This document shows, piece after piece, positions 8,361 through 15,960 of a DNA stretch of 64,000 nt. The notes beneath the pieces were generated by a model. That model did not search any database, was not told the origin of the DNA, and saw only the letters and a program-made list of their open reading frames with translations. The DNA comes from Akkermansia muciniphila. Lineage in GTDB: Bacteria > Verrucomicrobiota > Verrucomicrobiia > Opitutales > UBA953. The translations under genes were made by a program, and so were the position numbers. The number at the start of each line of letters is the position of its first letter. Position 1 is the first letter of the stretch. Where the stretch lies: NCBI GenBank assembly GCA_943331445.1, contig CALQLO010000001.1:124001-188000 (forward strand), in the 5' to 3' direction.

Positions 8361-9752
8361 ATGCGAGTCTTCGCCCTTGGATGCCTGACCCTGCTCTGCC
8401 CGCTTTTTACGGCATGGGCGGCCGCCGCTCAGCCCAATGTTGTGGTTATCCTCGCCGATGACCTCGGGTATGGAGATCTCGGCTGTTACGGCCACCCGAC
8501 GATTCGTACGCCGAACCTCGACCGGATGGCCGCCGAGGGCGCCCGCTTCACCCAGTTCTACGTTGCCGCCGAAGTCTGCACGCCCAGTCGCGCCTCCATC
8601 CTCACGGGTCGCTACCCGATCCGCAGCGGGATGGCCCATAACCAATTTCGGGTCCTCCGCAGTATCTCGACAGGCGGCTTGCCCGCCTCGGAAATCACCA
8701 TTGCTCAAGCGCTCAAGACTCAGGGCTACACCACGGGCATGATTGGCAAGTGGCACCTGGGAGTTTGGACGAACAACCCCGCGCACCATCCGCTGAAGCA
8801 CGGCTTTGATTTTCACTTCGGTCTGCCGCACTCCAACGACATGAACCCCTCGCCGGGTAATCCCGCTAAGGCTGGCTCCCTCGTTAATCAGGAAGCGGCT
8901 TGGTGGAATGCCCCGCTCTTCCGCGGCTACGAACTCATCGACCCCCAGGCCGATCAGACGCAACTCACCCGCCGCTACACGGAGGAAGCGCAAAACTTCA
9001 TCATCGCGAATAAGGCCAAGCCATTCTTTCTCTACCTCGCCCATACTTTTCCTCATACGCCCCTCTTCGCTTCGGGTCGCTTTAAGGGGAAGAGCAGCCG
9101 AGGCATCTATGGCGACGTCGTCGAGGAGCTCGACTGGAGCGTCGGCGAGGTTTTCAAGACGCTTAAGGAGCAGGGTTTAGCGGAGAACACCCTCGTCGTC
9201 TTCACCAGCGACAACGGCCCGTGGTTGCTAATGGGCACCGAGACCGGTGGGAGCGCGGGGCTTTTGCGCGATGGCAAGGGTAGCACTTGGGAAGGCGGTA
9301 TGCGCGTGCCTGGCATCTTCTGGATGCCCGGCAAGATTAAGCCCACCGTCGAGCGCAACGTCGCGTCGACCCTCGATCTTTATCCCACCCTCATACGGTT
9401 GGCCGGCGGCACGATGCCCTCGGATCGTCCGATGGACGGCGTCGACCTGTCCGGCCTGCTCTTCAAAGGTGAACCCATCGAGCGCGAAGTCTTCTGCTAC
9501 TATCGCGGCGAGAAGCTGTATGCCGCGCGCCTCGGTGCGTGGAAGATTCACCTGATCACCCAGGCGCCTTACGGCGAGAAAGCCACCACGCACGAGAAGC
9601 CGTACCTCTACAATTTGGAAGTCGACCCCTCCGAGAGCCATGAGATCTCGGCGTCCCATCCCGAGGTCGTGGCCAGGATCGTGGCCGCCGTCGAGAAACA
9701 CCGCGCCACTGTCACGCCTGTGCGCAGCCAGTTGATCGACGTCGTTAAATAA
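8361..9752 (+). CDS. Secreted arylsulfatase (S1 family, CTPSR type)
   Basis: 463 residues with a signal peptide ending near residue 24 (ATAWAAAAQ). The metal-binding start VILADDLGYGDLGCYGHP and the formylglycine motif CTPSRASILTGRYP (Cys about 73) are intact, as are the later GKWHLG and FTSDNGPWL motifs. Maturation needs a formylglycine-generating enzyme, which is not in this window. It should hydrolyse sulfate esters of sugars or small aromatics in the periplasm. It is transcribed divergently from the dehydrogenase-cytochrome gene across 110 bases, so the two may share regulation. Confidence 0.93.
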   Translation: MRVFALGCLTLLCPLFTAWAAAAQPNVVVILADDLGYGDLGCYGHPTIRTPNLDRMAAEGARFTQFYVAAEVCTPSRASILTGRYPIRSGMAHNQFRVLRSISTGGLPASEITIAQALKTQGYTTGMIGKWHLGVWTNNPAHHPLKHGFDFHFGLPHSNDMNPSPGNPAKAGSLVNQEAAWWNAPLFRGYELIDPQADQTQLTRRYTEEAQNFIIANKAKPFFLYLAHTFPHTPLFASGRFKGKSSRGIYGDVVEELDWSVGEVFKTLKEQGLAENTLVVFTSDNGPWLLMGTETGGSAGLLRDGKGSTWEGGMRVPGIFWMPGKIKPTVERNVASTLDLYPTLIRLAGGTMPSDRPMDGVDLSGLLFKGEPIEREVFCYYRGEKLYAARLGAWKIHLITQAPYGEKATTHEKPYLYNLEVDPSESHEISASHPEVVARIVAAVEKHRATVTPVRSQLIDVVK

Positions 9753-9804
9753 GCCACCGAATCTTCCTTCCCACCCGACCCGTTTCCGTCTACAAAAGAC
9801 GCAC

Positions 9805-9880
9805 GGGCCTATAGCTCAACGGTTAGAGCAGGGAACTCATAATTCCTTGGTTCTGGGTTCAAATCCCGGTGGGCCCACCA
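9805..9880 (+). tRNA. tRNA-Ile2 with CAU anticodon (lysidine-modified type); tRNA-Met possible
   Basis: 76 nt with encoded CCA. The acceptor stem pairs GGGCCTA with TGGGCCC, the D arm is GCTCAACGGTTAGAGC, the anticodon loop is CTCATAA with a 5-bp stem, and the T arm contains TTCAAAT. The anticodon is CAT. The loop context and the TTGGT variable region resemble bacterial tRNA-Ile2, in which the C is changed to lysidine by TilS to read AUA, more than elongator tRNA-Met. That choice is from memory of the E. coli ileX sequence. Confidence 0.9.
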
Positions 9881-9902
9881 ACTTTCCCCCAATCAGTGTG
9901 CG

Positions 9903-10178
9903 TCACTCCGGCTTCGTGGGCGGAACGGCGGGAGGACGGAAGCACCACTTGAAGCCAATATGCCAAAGGACCATCCAGAAAGGCAGGATGCTGGGGTAAG
10001 CTACGATACCCAGCATGTAAATCCCGAGCGCGGCGTCTTTCTGATCCATCCCAGGGACAAAGAGGATGCAATACTGGGGGAAACACAGGAAGAAGAGCAC
10101 GGTGTATACGATGAGACCGAGGATGAAGATGCCGCAGGAATTAGACGGGGGATCTTCAGATTTTTTTGACGTACTCAT
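9903..10178 (-). CDS. Small two-helix membrane protein, unknown function
   Basis: 91 residues with two strongly hydrophobic segments (about 17-42 and 50-75) and a Pro-rich C-terminal tail (PPAVPPTKPE). I chose the ATG at 10178 rather than a GTG two codons upstream because a promoter-like TGTTATAGT lies exactly 8 nt before that ATG, as in neighbouring genes. No family was recognised. It sits between tRNA-Ile2 and a Sel1-repeat lipoprotein on the same strand. The 111-base gap upstream to the Sel1 gene's end holds only the promoter-like element. Confidence 0.6.
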   Translation of the reverse strand: MSTSKKSEDPPSNSCGIFILGLIVYTVLFFLCFPQYCILFVPGMDQKDAALGIYMLGIVAYPSILPFWMVLWHIGFKWCFRPPAVPPTKPE

Positions 10179-10186
10179 GACCACCG

Positions 10187-10195
10187 ACTATAACA
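10187..10195 (-). promoter_or_regulatory. Extended -10 promoter 8 nt before the start codon
   Basis: On the minus strand the sequence reads TGTTATAGT, matching TGnTATAnT, followed by 8 nt and the ATG at 10178. Transcription would start at or within a base or two of the start codon, giving a leaderless mRNA. No -35 box is evident. Confidence 0.5.
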
Positions 10196-10289
10196 CACCA
10201 TGCGCATGACCGTGCATCGATAATCCTGATGCAGGGTATCAGGTGGTGATTAAATGGAGAACAACTTAGGACAGCACGTGGTGCGGCCC

Positions 10290-10946
10290 CTACCTCGCAG
10301 GTGCTTGGACCTTCTGCTCTGCCATCCGAAGGTTAATCTTTTGCTGGAGTTGCTCGGCGTGGGCCTGGGTGCGATGACGGACTTCCGGCGTCATCCCTAG
10401 CTCCATACTCGTGACCTTCGCACGATCGGCCACTACGGTCGTGCTCGCGACGCGGTAGTAGGCGTACGCTTCCAAGGCGTCTGGGGGCACGCCCTCCCCA
10501 TGCTCGTAGCACATGGCGAGATTATGCTGGGCTTTGGCGTAGCCCTGGTCGGCAGATCGCCGATACCAGTCTGCAGCCAGCACGCGATTCTGCACCACCC
10601 CGCGCCCCGAGAAGTAACACGACCCGAAATCATTCTGCGCCACCGCATCCCCTTGCTTGGAAGCATCCGTGAGGCGATTCAGTTCACTGACAGTGATGGA
10701 GTTTGCCGGGTCTGTGGCGGCATGGGCCGGGAACTTTAAGCCGGTAGTTTCATATCCCTGCCGGACCAATAATCCGAATTCATTGAAAATAATGAAGACT
10801 GCAAAAAATGCCCCACCGAGATCGCCGCTGCCAGGGCGCATGCCCGGATTATCGCCTGAATAATAACTACGCTCGGTGCATCCGGTGACGGAAACCATCA
10901 GCAGGCAGAATCCTCCACTTCGATAGGCATTTCGGAGAGGGTTCAT
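10290..10946 (-). CDS. Sel1-repeat lipoprotein
   Basis: 218 residues. The start at ATG 10946 gives a lipoprotein signal (lipobox VTGC at about residue 24); an upstream GTG/ATG would add 13 residues and spoil the signal. A hydrophobic segment follows (about 48-65), then two Sel1-type helical repeats (about 100-175) with AVAQNDFGSCYFSGRG and AKAQHNLAMCYEHGEG signatures. Sel1 repeats mediate protein contacts; no enzymatic function is implied. A frameshifted paralogue lies at 14544-15193 with the same signal-anchor-repeat order. The gene is preceded by TGTTATACT 8 nt before the ATG. Confidence 0.8.
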   Translation of the reverse strand: MNPLRNAYRSGGFCLLMVSVTGCTERSYYSGDNPGMRPGSGDLGGAFFAVFIIFNEFGLLVRQGYETTGLKFPAHAATDPANSITVSELNRLTDASKQGDAVAQNDFGSCYFSGRGVVQNRVLAADWYRRSADQGYAKAQHNLAMCYEHGEGVPPDALEAYAYYRVASTTVVADRAKVTSMELGMTPEVRHRTQAHAEQLQQKINLRMAEQKVQAPAR

Positions 10947-10954
10947 ATCCACCC

Positions 10955-10963
10955 AGTATAACA
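10955..10963 (-). promoter_or_regulatory. Extended -10 promoter before the Sel1 lipoprotein
   Basis: TGTTATACT on the minus strand followed by an 8-nt spacer to ATG 10946. The arrangement is the same as before the genes at 10178, 14450 and 15193, and implies a leaderless transcript. Confidence 0.5.
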
Positions 10964-10993
10964 GGTAAGTACGAGCTGCGGGCATCGTTAATT

Positions 10994-11008
10994 ATGATAC
11001 GAGTTATC
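10994..11008 (-). repeat. 15-bp element shared with the upstream region of the second Sel1 gene
   Basis: ATGATACGAGTTATC here and ATGATACAAGTTATC at 15240-15254 match at 14 of 15 bases. Each copy begins 47-48 bases upstream of a Sel1 start codon. It is either a conserved operator or activator site, or homology left from duplication of the gene with its promoter. Confidence 0.55.
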
Positions 11009-11101
11009 TACTGATATGATGAGGCGGGCAGTTTTATGGATGAACTTTCTTGCCTCGGGCCAAGCCGGTGTGAGTTTGGTCTCACCCCACCTACCCATCC
11101 C

Positions 11102-12004
11102 ATGCGTCACCCTCCCCTGAGCCCTTCCACCCGTTTTAGCGCCCTGCTCTGCTCCCTGGCCATGTCCTGCGTCGCCAGCCTGTCGGGCGCGGCCGAGCTT
11201 CCCGTGAAGACCGGCGAGAAGGTTGCCTTCATGGGCGATTCCATCACCGCGGGCGGCTTCGGCAACCCGGGCGGCTATGTCCGTCTGGTCATGCTTGGGT
11301 TGGAAGCCAACGGGGTTAAGGCTGGGGTGATCCCCGCGGGTGTGAGCGGTCATAAATCTAACCAGATGTTGGCTCGGCTGGAGAATGACGTGCTCAACAA
11401 GAAGCCGCAGTGGATGACACTTTCCTGCGGTGTGAACGATGTCTGGCACGGCGCGAACGGCGTGCCGCTAGATGCCTATAAATCCAATATCAACGCCATC
11501 CTCGACAAGTGCCAGCAGGCCGGCGTGAAGGTAATGATTCTCACTTCCACCATGATTGGCGAGACGCCCGGGGATAATAATACGAAACTGATCGTCTATA
11601 ACGATTTCCTCCGCGCCACGGCCAAAGAACGGCACCTGCTTCTCGCCGATCTTAGTGCCGACATGCAGCAAGCGGTCACCGCTCGCGCCGCCGCCACGGG
11701 TGCTAAGCCTGGCTGGCTCTTGACGATGGATGGCGTGCACATGAATCCCGTGGGTGACGAGATGATGGCCACCGGTGTCCTGAAAGCCTTCGGGCTCGAT
11801 GACGCGCAGATGCAGAAGGCTCGTGCGGCGTGGGCCACCCTGCGCAGTGTCACCAGCATCAATGTTTCGGTGTCCCTTTCCATGCAGCAGTTCCAGCAGC
11901 TGTCGCTCATCGCCGGCAAGCAGGGCAAATCAGTGGGCGCCCTACTCGGCCCTGAATTGAACAAGGAGTTGGATGCGGTGATTAAGAATACGGCGGCGAA
12001 GTAA
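11102..12004 (+). CDS. Secreted SGNH/GDSL hydrolase
   Basis: 300 residues. The ATG at 11102 opens a signal peptide ending near residue 31 (SLSGAAE); an earlier in-frame ATG at 11036 would bury it. The four SGNH blocks are visible: MGDSITAGG (Ser about 47), a Gly in GVSGHKS, SCGVNDVW (Asn about 114) and DGVHMNPVG (Asp and His near residue 214). The catalytic set is therefore intact. Such enzymes remove acyl groups, often from polysaccharides, in the periplasm. A short helical extension follows the catalytic domain (about 235-300). It precedes the amidohydrolase gene by 37 bases and is probably co-transcribed. Confidence 0.88.
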   Translation: MRHPPLSPSTRFSALLCSLAMSCVASLSGAAELPVKTGEKVAFMGDSITAGGFGNPGGYVRLVMLGLEANGVKAGVIPAGVSGHKSNQMLARLENDVLNKKPQWMTLSCGVNDVWHGANGVPLDAYKSNINAILDKCQQAGVKVMILTSTMIGETPGDNNTKLIVYNDFLRATAKERHLLLADLSADMQQAVTARAAATGAKPGWLLTMDGVHMNPVGDEMMATGVLKAFGLDDAQMQKARAAWATLRSVTSINVSVSLSMQQFQQLSLIAGKQGKSVGALLGPELNKELDAVIKNTAAK

Positions 12005-12041
12005 ACCCCGAGCCGAGCGCCCGGACGCATTGCCCCTTCCG

Positions 12042-12986
12042 ATGTCCGCCACGCCCGATCGCCGATCTTTCCTGCGCACCCTCGCCGGAGGGATAGCGGC
12101 CGCCGCGTGGACTTCGGGGTGTGCGTCGATGCCGACTGCGGAACGCATCGTCGACACCCATACCCACTTCTATGACCCCACCCGAGCCCAAGGCGTGCCT
12201 TGGCCGGCCAAGGGCAGCTTCCTGAGTCGACCGGTCCTGCCGCCTGACTGGCAGCGGCTGGCGAACCCCCATGGCATCCGGGAAACCGTGGTCATTGAGG
12301 CCAGCCCCTGGGTACAGGACAACGATTGGATCCTGCGCTTGGCCGACGCCCATCCCTGCATCGTCGGATGTGTCGGCAACCTGCGACCGGCCGATGGCAC
12401 GTTCGCCGGTCACCTGCGACGTCTGGCCGCCCATCCACTTTTCAGGGGCATCCGAGTCCCGGCGGGAAACCTCACGCGCGATCTCACGGACCCAGCTTTC
12501 CGTCGGAGCCTCTCGCTGCTCACCGATCACGGCCTCGCGCTGGACATCAATGGACTAGGCGATTTTGCGGGGGCAACCCAGCTCGCCCGTGCCTTCCCGG
12601 ATTTACGTATCGTCGTCGACCATGTCGGCAACGTCCGCGACCCGCATCGGCCTGATGCCACCTGGCGAGATGGCATGAGCCGCCTCGGTGTCGAACCGAA
12701 CGTCTATTGCAAAATCTCCGAGGTGGTAGAGCAAGCGAATGGCTCGTTCGGGTCCTCCCCGACTGACCCGAATCCCTATCGCCCCACGTTGGATCACGTG
12801 AGTACCGCGTTTGGCTCTCAGCGCATTTTCTTCGGCAGCGATTGGCCAGTGTCAGACAAAGGGTCCGACTTCGCTGGCATGTTCCGCGTCATCGCTGGTT
12901 ATTTCGCCGAACGCAGCCCTGCGGAGCGCGCCGACTTCTACTGGCGTAATTCCTTACGCGCCTACCGCTGGGTCAGTCGCGGGTAG
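12042..12986 (+). CDS. Amidohydrolase-2 family (lactonase-like), Tat lipoprotein
   Basis: 314 residues. ATG 12042 is preferred to the TTG at 12030. The N-terminus has a twin-arginine motif (DRRSFLRTLAGG) and a Cys after the hydrophobic core (TSGCAS), suggesting Tat export with lipidation. The metal site HTHFYDP (residues about 41-47), a central VVDHVGN and a late GSDWPVS match the amidohydrolase-2 TIM barrel, whose characterised members include fuconolactonases and rhamnonolactonases. Export is unusual for lactonases, so the substrate is open. The gene ends 15 bases from the convergent alpha/beta hydrolase. Confidence 0.85.
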   Translation: MSATPDRRSFLRTLAGGIAAAAWTSGCASMPTAERIVDTHTHFYDPTRAQGVPWPAKGSFLSRPVLPPDWQRLANPHGIRETVVIEASPWVQDNDWILRLADAHPCIVGCVGNLRPADGTFAGHLRRLAAHPLFRGIRVPAGNLTRDLTDPAFRRSLSLLTDHGLALDINGLGDFAGATQLARAFPDLRIVVDHVGNVRDPHRPDATWRDGMSRLGVEPNVYCKISEVVEQANGSFGSSPTDPNPYRPTLDHVSTAFGSQRIFFGSDWPVSDKGSDFAGMFRVIAGYFAERSPAERADFYWRNSLRAYRWVSRG

Positions 12987-13001
12987 CGGTGGGTGGCCTT
13001 T

Positions 13002-13994
13002 TCAGCGCGGGAGCGTCGCCAGAAAGGCGAGCAAGGCGGTGTTCAGCTGAGCGGGGTCTTCGAGGTGGGGAATGTGGCTCACCCCTTCGAGAATAACGAG
13101 TTTACTGCCGACAAAACGGCGGGCGAGGTCCTGACCCTGCGCCAAGGGGGTAATATCGTCCAACTTGCCCCAGACCAAGAGAACGGGTGGCTTGAAGCGG
13201 GCGTAGTTTGCATCATTTTTAAAAGCGGCCTCCGCGGGATATATCATGAAATCTCCGGCGAGCCAGTCGCCGACCGCTTGAGAAGAACTTCGCACACCCA
13301 GCTGCTGCTTATACATGGCGAGTTTCGCCGGCGTCACGCAGTTATCGTTGGCCGTGAAGCGCAATAACCCACCTCGGGTGAGCATCGGGTTGGCGAAGGT
13401 CGCCGAGCCCCAGACGGCGTTTAAAGGGCGCCAGCTCAACCACCAAGGCGCCTGCCCAGGGTGTGCGGGCTTGGCTTCATGTAAACTCATGGCGGCATCC
13501 AAGAGGACCAGTGCCTTCACTCGTGATTCGTAACGGAAAGCCGCCTCGACGGTCGCGCAGCCCCCAAACGAATGGCCCACGAGGACGGCTTGCTTGATGT
13601 TTAAGGCATCGAGAATCGCCGCAATGCGACGGGCTTGCGGAATCGGCCCATAGCCATCTTTACCCGGGCGTTCGGAAAATCCGAACGGCGGCAGATCGAT
13701 GGCAACGGTGCGATAGCCCGCGGCGGCTAAAGGGTCGATGCAATCGCGCCAGGTTTCGCTCCAAGCTAGCGAGTTGCTGGAGATGAACATGACCACCGGT
13801 CCATCCGCCGGCCCCTTTTCCTGAAGGTAGATGCTTAAGCCATCGGCCTGGACGAATCGTCCCGTCTTTGGCGCGAGCTCTTCCGCCAAATGGGATTCGT
13901 TAAAGAAGGCCGAGAGGGGAAACCAGGCAACCACGGCCAGCACGACCAAGAGCAAGATGAGGGAGTACTTCCAGAGACGAGAAAAGAAGGTCAA
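13002..13994 (-). CDS. Membrane-anchored alpha/beta hydrolase
   Basis: 330 residues starting at a TTG codon (no ATG is available before the membrane segment). A transmembrane anchor covers about residues 8-28. The nucleophile elbow GHSFGG places Ser at 142, and GVSHIPHLEDP near residue 310 supplies the His; an acid Asp lies in WGKLDDITP near 283. It is a typical alpha/beta hydrolase with the catalytic domain probably outside the membrane. The substrate is not predictable. The upstream gene on the same strand, a small membrane protein, ends 40 bases before. Confidence 0.85.
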   Translation of the reverse strand: MTFFSRLWKYSLILLLVVLAVVAWFPLSAFFNESHLAEELAPKTGRFVQADGLSIYLQEKGPADGPVVMFISSNSLAWSETWRDCIDPLAAAGYRTVAIDLPPFGFSERPGKDGYGPIPQARRIAAILDALNIKQAVLVGHSFGGCATVEAAFRYESRVKALVLLDAAMSLHEAKPAHPGQAPWWLSWRPLNAVWGSATFANPMLTRGGLLRFTANDNCVTPAKLAMYKQQLGVRSSSQAVGDWLAGDFMIYPAEAAFKNDANYARFKPPVLLVWGKLDDITPLAQGQDLARRFVGSKLVILEGVSHIPHLEDPAQLNTALLAFLATLPR

Positions 13995-14033
13995 GAAATA
14001 GGGAGATGAGGGGAGAAGAAAAGGGGGACAGAC

Positions 14034-14450
14034 TCAAAGGGCCGCGGGCATCGCAGTCCGGCCAGATTGAAACCACTCCCGAGCAGACTGCCGGTTCACG
14101 CAGATCAGCACAACCAGCAAAGGCAGCCAAACGAGGCACCCCATAAAAAGGAACAAGAACACGGTATCGGGGAGCAAGACCTCCAATAGTCGTAGGATAT
14201 TGAACCCGGTGAATAGGAGCACGATCGGCAGAATGACGTTCAGGGCGATACGCCCACCGTTTTTGCCTTCAGCAATCAACTTGAGTGGTATGCCGAAGAG
14301 CAAAGCGCAAGGCAGCCAAAGCAGAAAGTTTCTCCCCATATTCAAGATCGTACCGGGATTGAAGAAGAACAAGGCAAACCATAGCCAACCGACCCAGAGA
14401 GCCACGCGGATTGAGCGCGGTCGGCGATGCGCATCTAGGGATTTTTCCAT
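14034..14450 (-). CDS. Four-helix membrane protein, unknown function
   Basis: 138 residues with four hydrophobic segments (about 15-35, 40-58, 68-88 and 95-118), a basic N-terminus, and a short C-terminal tail. No family was recognised. A TGCTACACT element lies 7 nt before the ATG at 14450, so the transcript may be leaderless. It lies between the alpha/beta hydrolase and the frameshifted Sel1 gene, all on the minus strand; this mirrors the pairing of the other Sel1 gene with a small membrane protein at 9903. Confidence 0.6.
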   Translation of the reverse strand: MEKSLDAHRRPRSIRVALWVGWLWFALFFFNPGTILNMGRNFLLWLPCALLFGIPLKLIAEGKNGGRIALNVILPIVLLFTGFNILRLLEVLLPDTVFLFLFMGCLVWLPLLVVLICVNRQSAREWFQSGRTAMPAAL

Positions 14451-14457
14451 GGCGAAG

Positions 14458-14466
14458 AGTGTAGCA
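14458..14466 (-). promoter_or_regulatory. Extended -10 promoter before the four-helix membrane protein
   Basis: TGCTACACT on the minus strand with a 7-nt spacer to ATG 14450, matching TGnTAnAnT. Weaker than the other three copies (C at hexamer position 3). Confidence 0.4.
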
Positions 14467-14543
14467 GGATTCCCGCACCTGCTTTTGCGAGACGAGCAAG
14501 GATGTTCATATAATCGAGTAACGCAGTGACCGCAACGGCTGGC

Positions 14544-15193
14544 TTATTTGCTGGTCGGAGGGACAGCCTTTTTGCCTAAGGTCGCGGCGATTTCGGCGCG
14601 GAGCTCGTCCGTGCGCTTGGTAATCGCCAGTAAAGAGTCAGCCGGCAGCTTGCCTTCGGCATACGTCAGATTAATTTGAGCCTTCGGGAAAGCTGGGGCA
14701 GCCAGGCGCCAAAGTGCACACGCCTCGATGGGGTCGCCGTGTCCCTCGATGTTGGTATAGTAACACAGCCCAAGATTATTCTGCGCCTCCGCGTGGTCTT
14801 GAAGGGCAGAGAGTCGATACAGAGTCATGGCTTGGGCGCGATCCCGCGATACCCCGACACCGTGAAAATAGTTAAAACCCAATTCATTCTGGGCCGCGGC
14901 GTTGCCTTTATTCGCCAACCCTAACAACTCATTATTACGGTCAGATTGCAGCAGAGCACCACGCCTAGTAGCTTCAGCGGCATTAATCTTATGATTTTCG
15001 TCCACTATCTTAGAAATTAACCCATACGTACCATGAACCACTTCATAAATAAATGTGATTGGATTGGGTCATTACCACCGCCGCCAAGCGGCACTCCGCC
15101 ACTACCGCCGCCATCCGCCGCATCTGTTCGCGCAGATGTCATTAAGAGTAACCCCATCGCCATACTGGCGGAAAGCGTGCGACGATTTAGCAT
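14544..15193 (-). pseudogene. Sel1-repeat protein split by a frameshift
   Basis: A 58-codon frame starts at ATG 15193 with a signal peptide (MLNRRTLSASMAMGLLLMTS) and a Gly-rich linker, then ends at 15017. The Sel1 part is in another frame: it is open from just after a TGA at 15069-15071 and runs to 14544, with two repeats (AAAQNELGFNYFHGVG, AEAQNNLGLCYYTN). Joined, they give the same signal, hydrophobic segment and Sel1 order as the intact paralogue at 10290-10946. The shift lies between about 15028 and 15069. Either a real disrupting indel or a sequencing error. A GTG at 15041 could start a truncated, unexported protein of 165 residues. Confidence 0.65.
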
Positions 15194-15199
15194 CAACCC

Positions 15200-15208
15200 A
15201 CTATAGCA
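15200..15208 (-). promoter_or_regulatory. Extended -10 promoter before the split Sel1 gene
   Basis: TGCTATAGT on the minus strand followed by 6 nt and ATG 15193. Same arrangement as at 10187 and 10955. Confidence 0.5.
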
Positions 15209-15239
15209 CGGAACGGGCGGGGAGGGTTCATTGATAATA

Positions 15240-15254
15240 ATGATACAAGTTATC
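15240..15254 (-). repeat. Second copy of the 15-bp Sel1-upstream element
   Basis: ATGATACAAGTTATC, 14 of 15 bases identical to 10994-11008 and at nearly the same distance from the start codon (47 versus 48 bases). The adjacent AT-rich sequence also contains GATACGATAAC-like repeats on the minus strand. Confidence 0.55.
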
Positions 15255-15376
15255 GTATCAACGATACTGGGGCCGTTAACCTTATGATCTGACAGGGTGG
15301 TAAATATGCCTTCTGGGGAACAAATGGCTGGAATAGCTGACCTAGAAGCACTTGAACTAGCCCGTCATCCGCCCCC

Positions 15377-15940
15377 ATGAAGAAAATCACCCTCCTTGTC
15401 GTCCTACTCGGGGTTTCCCTCGGTGGCGCTTACTTAGTTCTGAAGAAACCCGCGGTTAAATCGCCCTATGCGCGCATGGTGGCCGCCAGTCCGGTTGAAA
15501 CAATCAAGCCAGCCAAGATTACCAACGCGCCCAGCCGGGTCGCGCCAGTGGCGACCAACCCCGAGGTCATCCGCCAGCAGCAACAGGAACGATTCACGGA
15601 TTTGAAAGAAGAGGGCCGGCGCATCCGCCAAGCGTTGATCGATAACAACCCGCTAGGAGCGAAGGCATCTCAGACCATTGCCCAACTTCCCGAATATCGC
15701 CAGTTAGTGGAACGTCGTCACCAAATTGAAGCCGCCTGGGCGGCCGCCCCCGATGGCGAGCGAGACGGGATGCTGACGGAGATCAATCGCCTGCGCGAAC
15801 AGTCCGTCGGGATGCTCCTCACGGAGATCAATCGACAGAAGAGCCTCCCCGATGTGCCTGCCGTGATTGTTGCGCCTGCAGGAGTTACGGCCGCGGGAGG
15901 CGTTCCGGTGGCCGCGCCACCTGCGCCAGTCTTTCAGTAA
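15377..15940 (+). CDS. Anchored coiled-coil protein, unknown function
   Basis: 187 residues. An N-terminal hydrophobic segment (about 4-22) is a membrane anchor or uncleaved signal; no lipobox is seen. The middle (about 65-160) is rich in Gln, Glu, Arg and Leu with heptad-like spacing, suggesting a coiled coil, and the C-terminus is Ala/Val/Pro-rich. No family was recognised. It is a single gene: the next gene is convergent and ends 20 bases away. The 183 bases upstream hold the split Sel1 promoter region and nothing else I can name. Confidence 0.65.
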   Translation: MKKITLLVVLLGVSLGGAYLVLKKPAVKSPYARMVAASPVETIKPAKITNAPSRVAPVATNPEVIRQQQQERFTDLKEEGRRIRQALIDNNPLGAKASQTIAQLPEYRQLVERRHQIEAAWAAAPDGERDGMLTEINRLREQSVGMLLTEINRQKSLPDVPAVIVAPAGVTAAGGVPVAAPPAPVFQ

Positions 15941-15960
15941 GGTCCGAAGGTACGGTTAGC

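Noticed and set aside
9805-15376. An integrative element bounded by a duplicated tRNA 3' end
   Set aside because: I found no second copy of the tRNA 3' segment and no integrase or recombinase gene.
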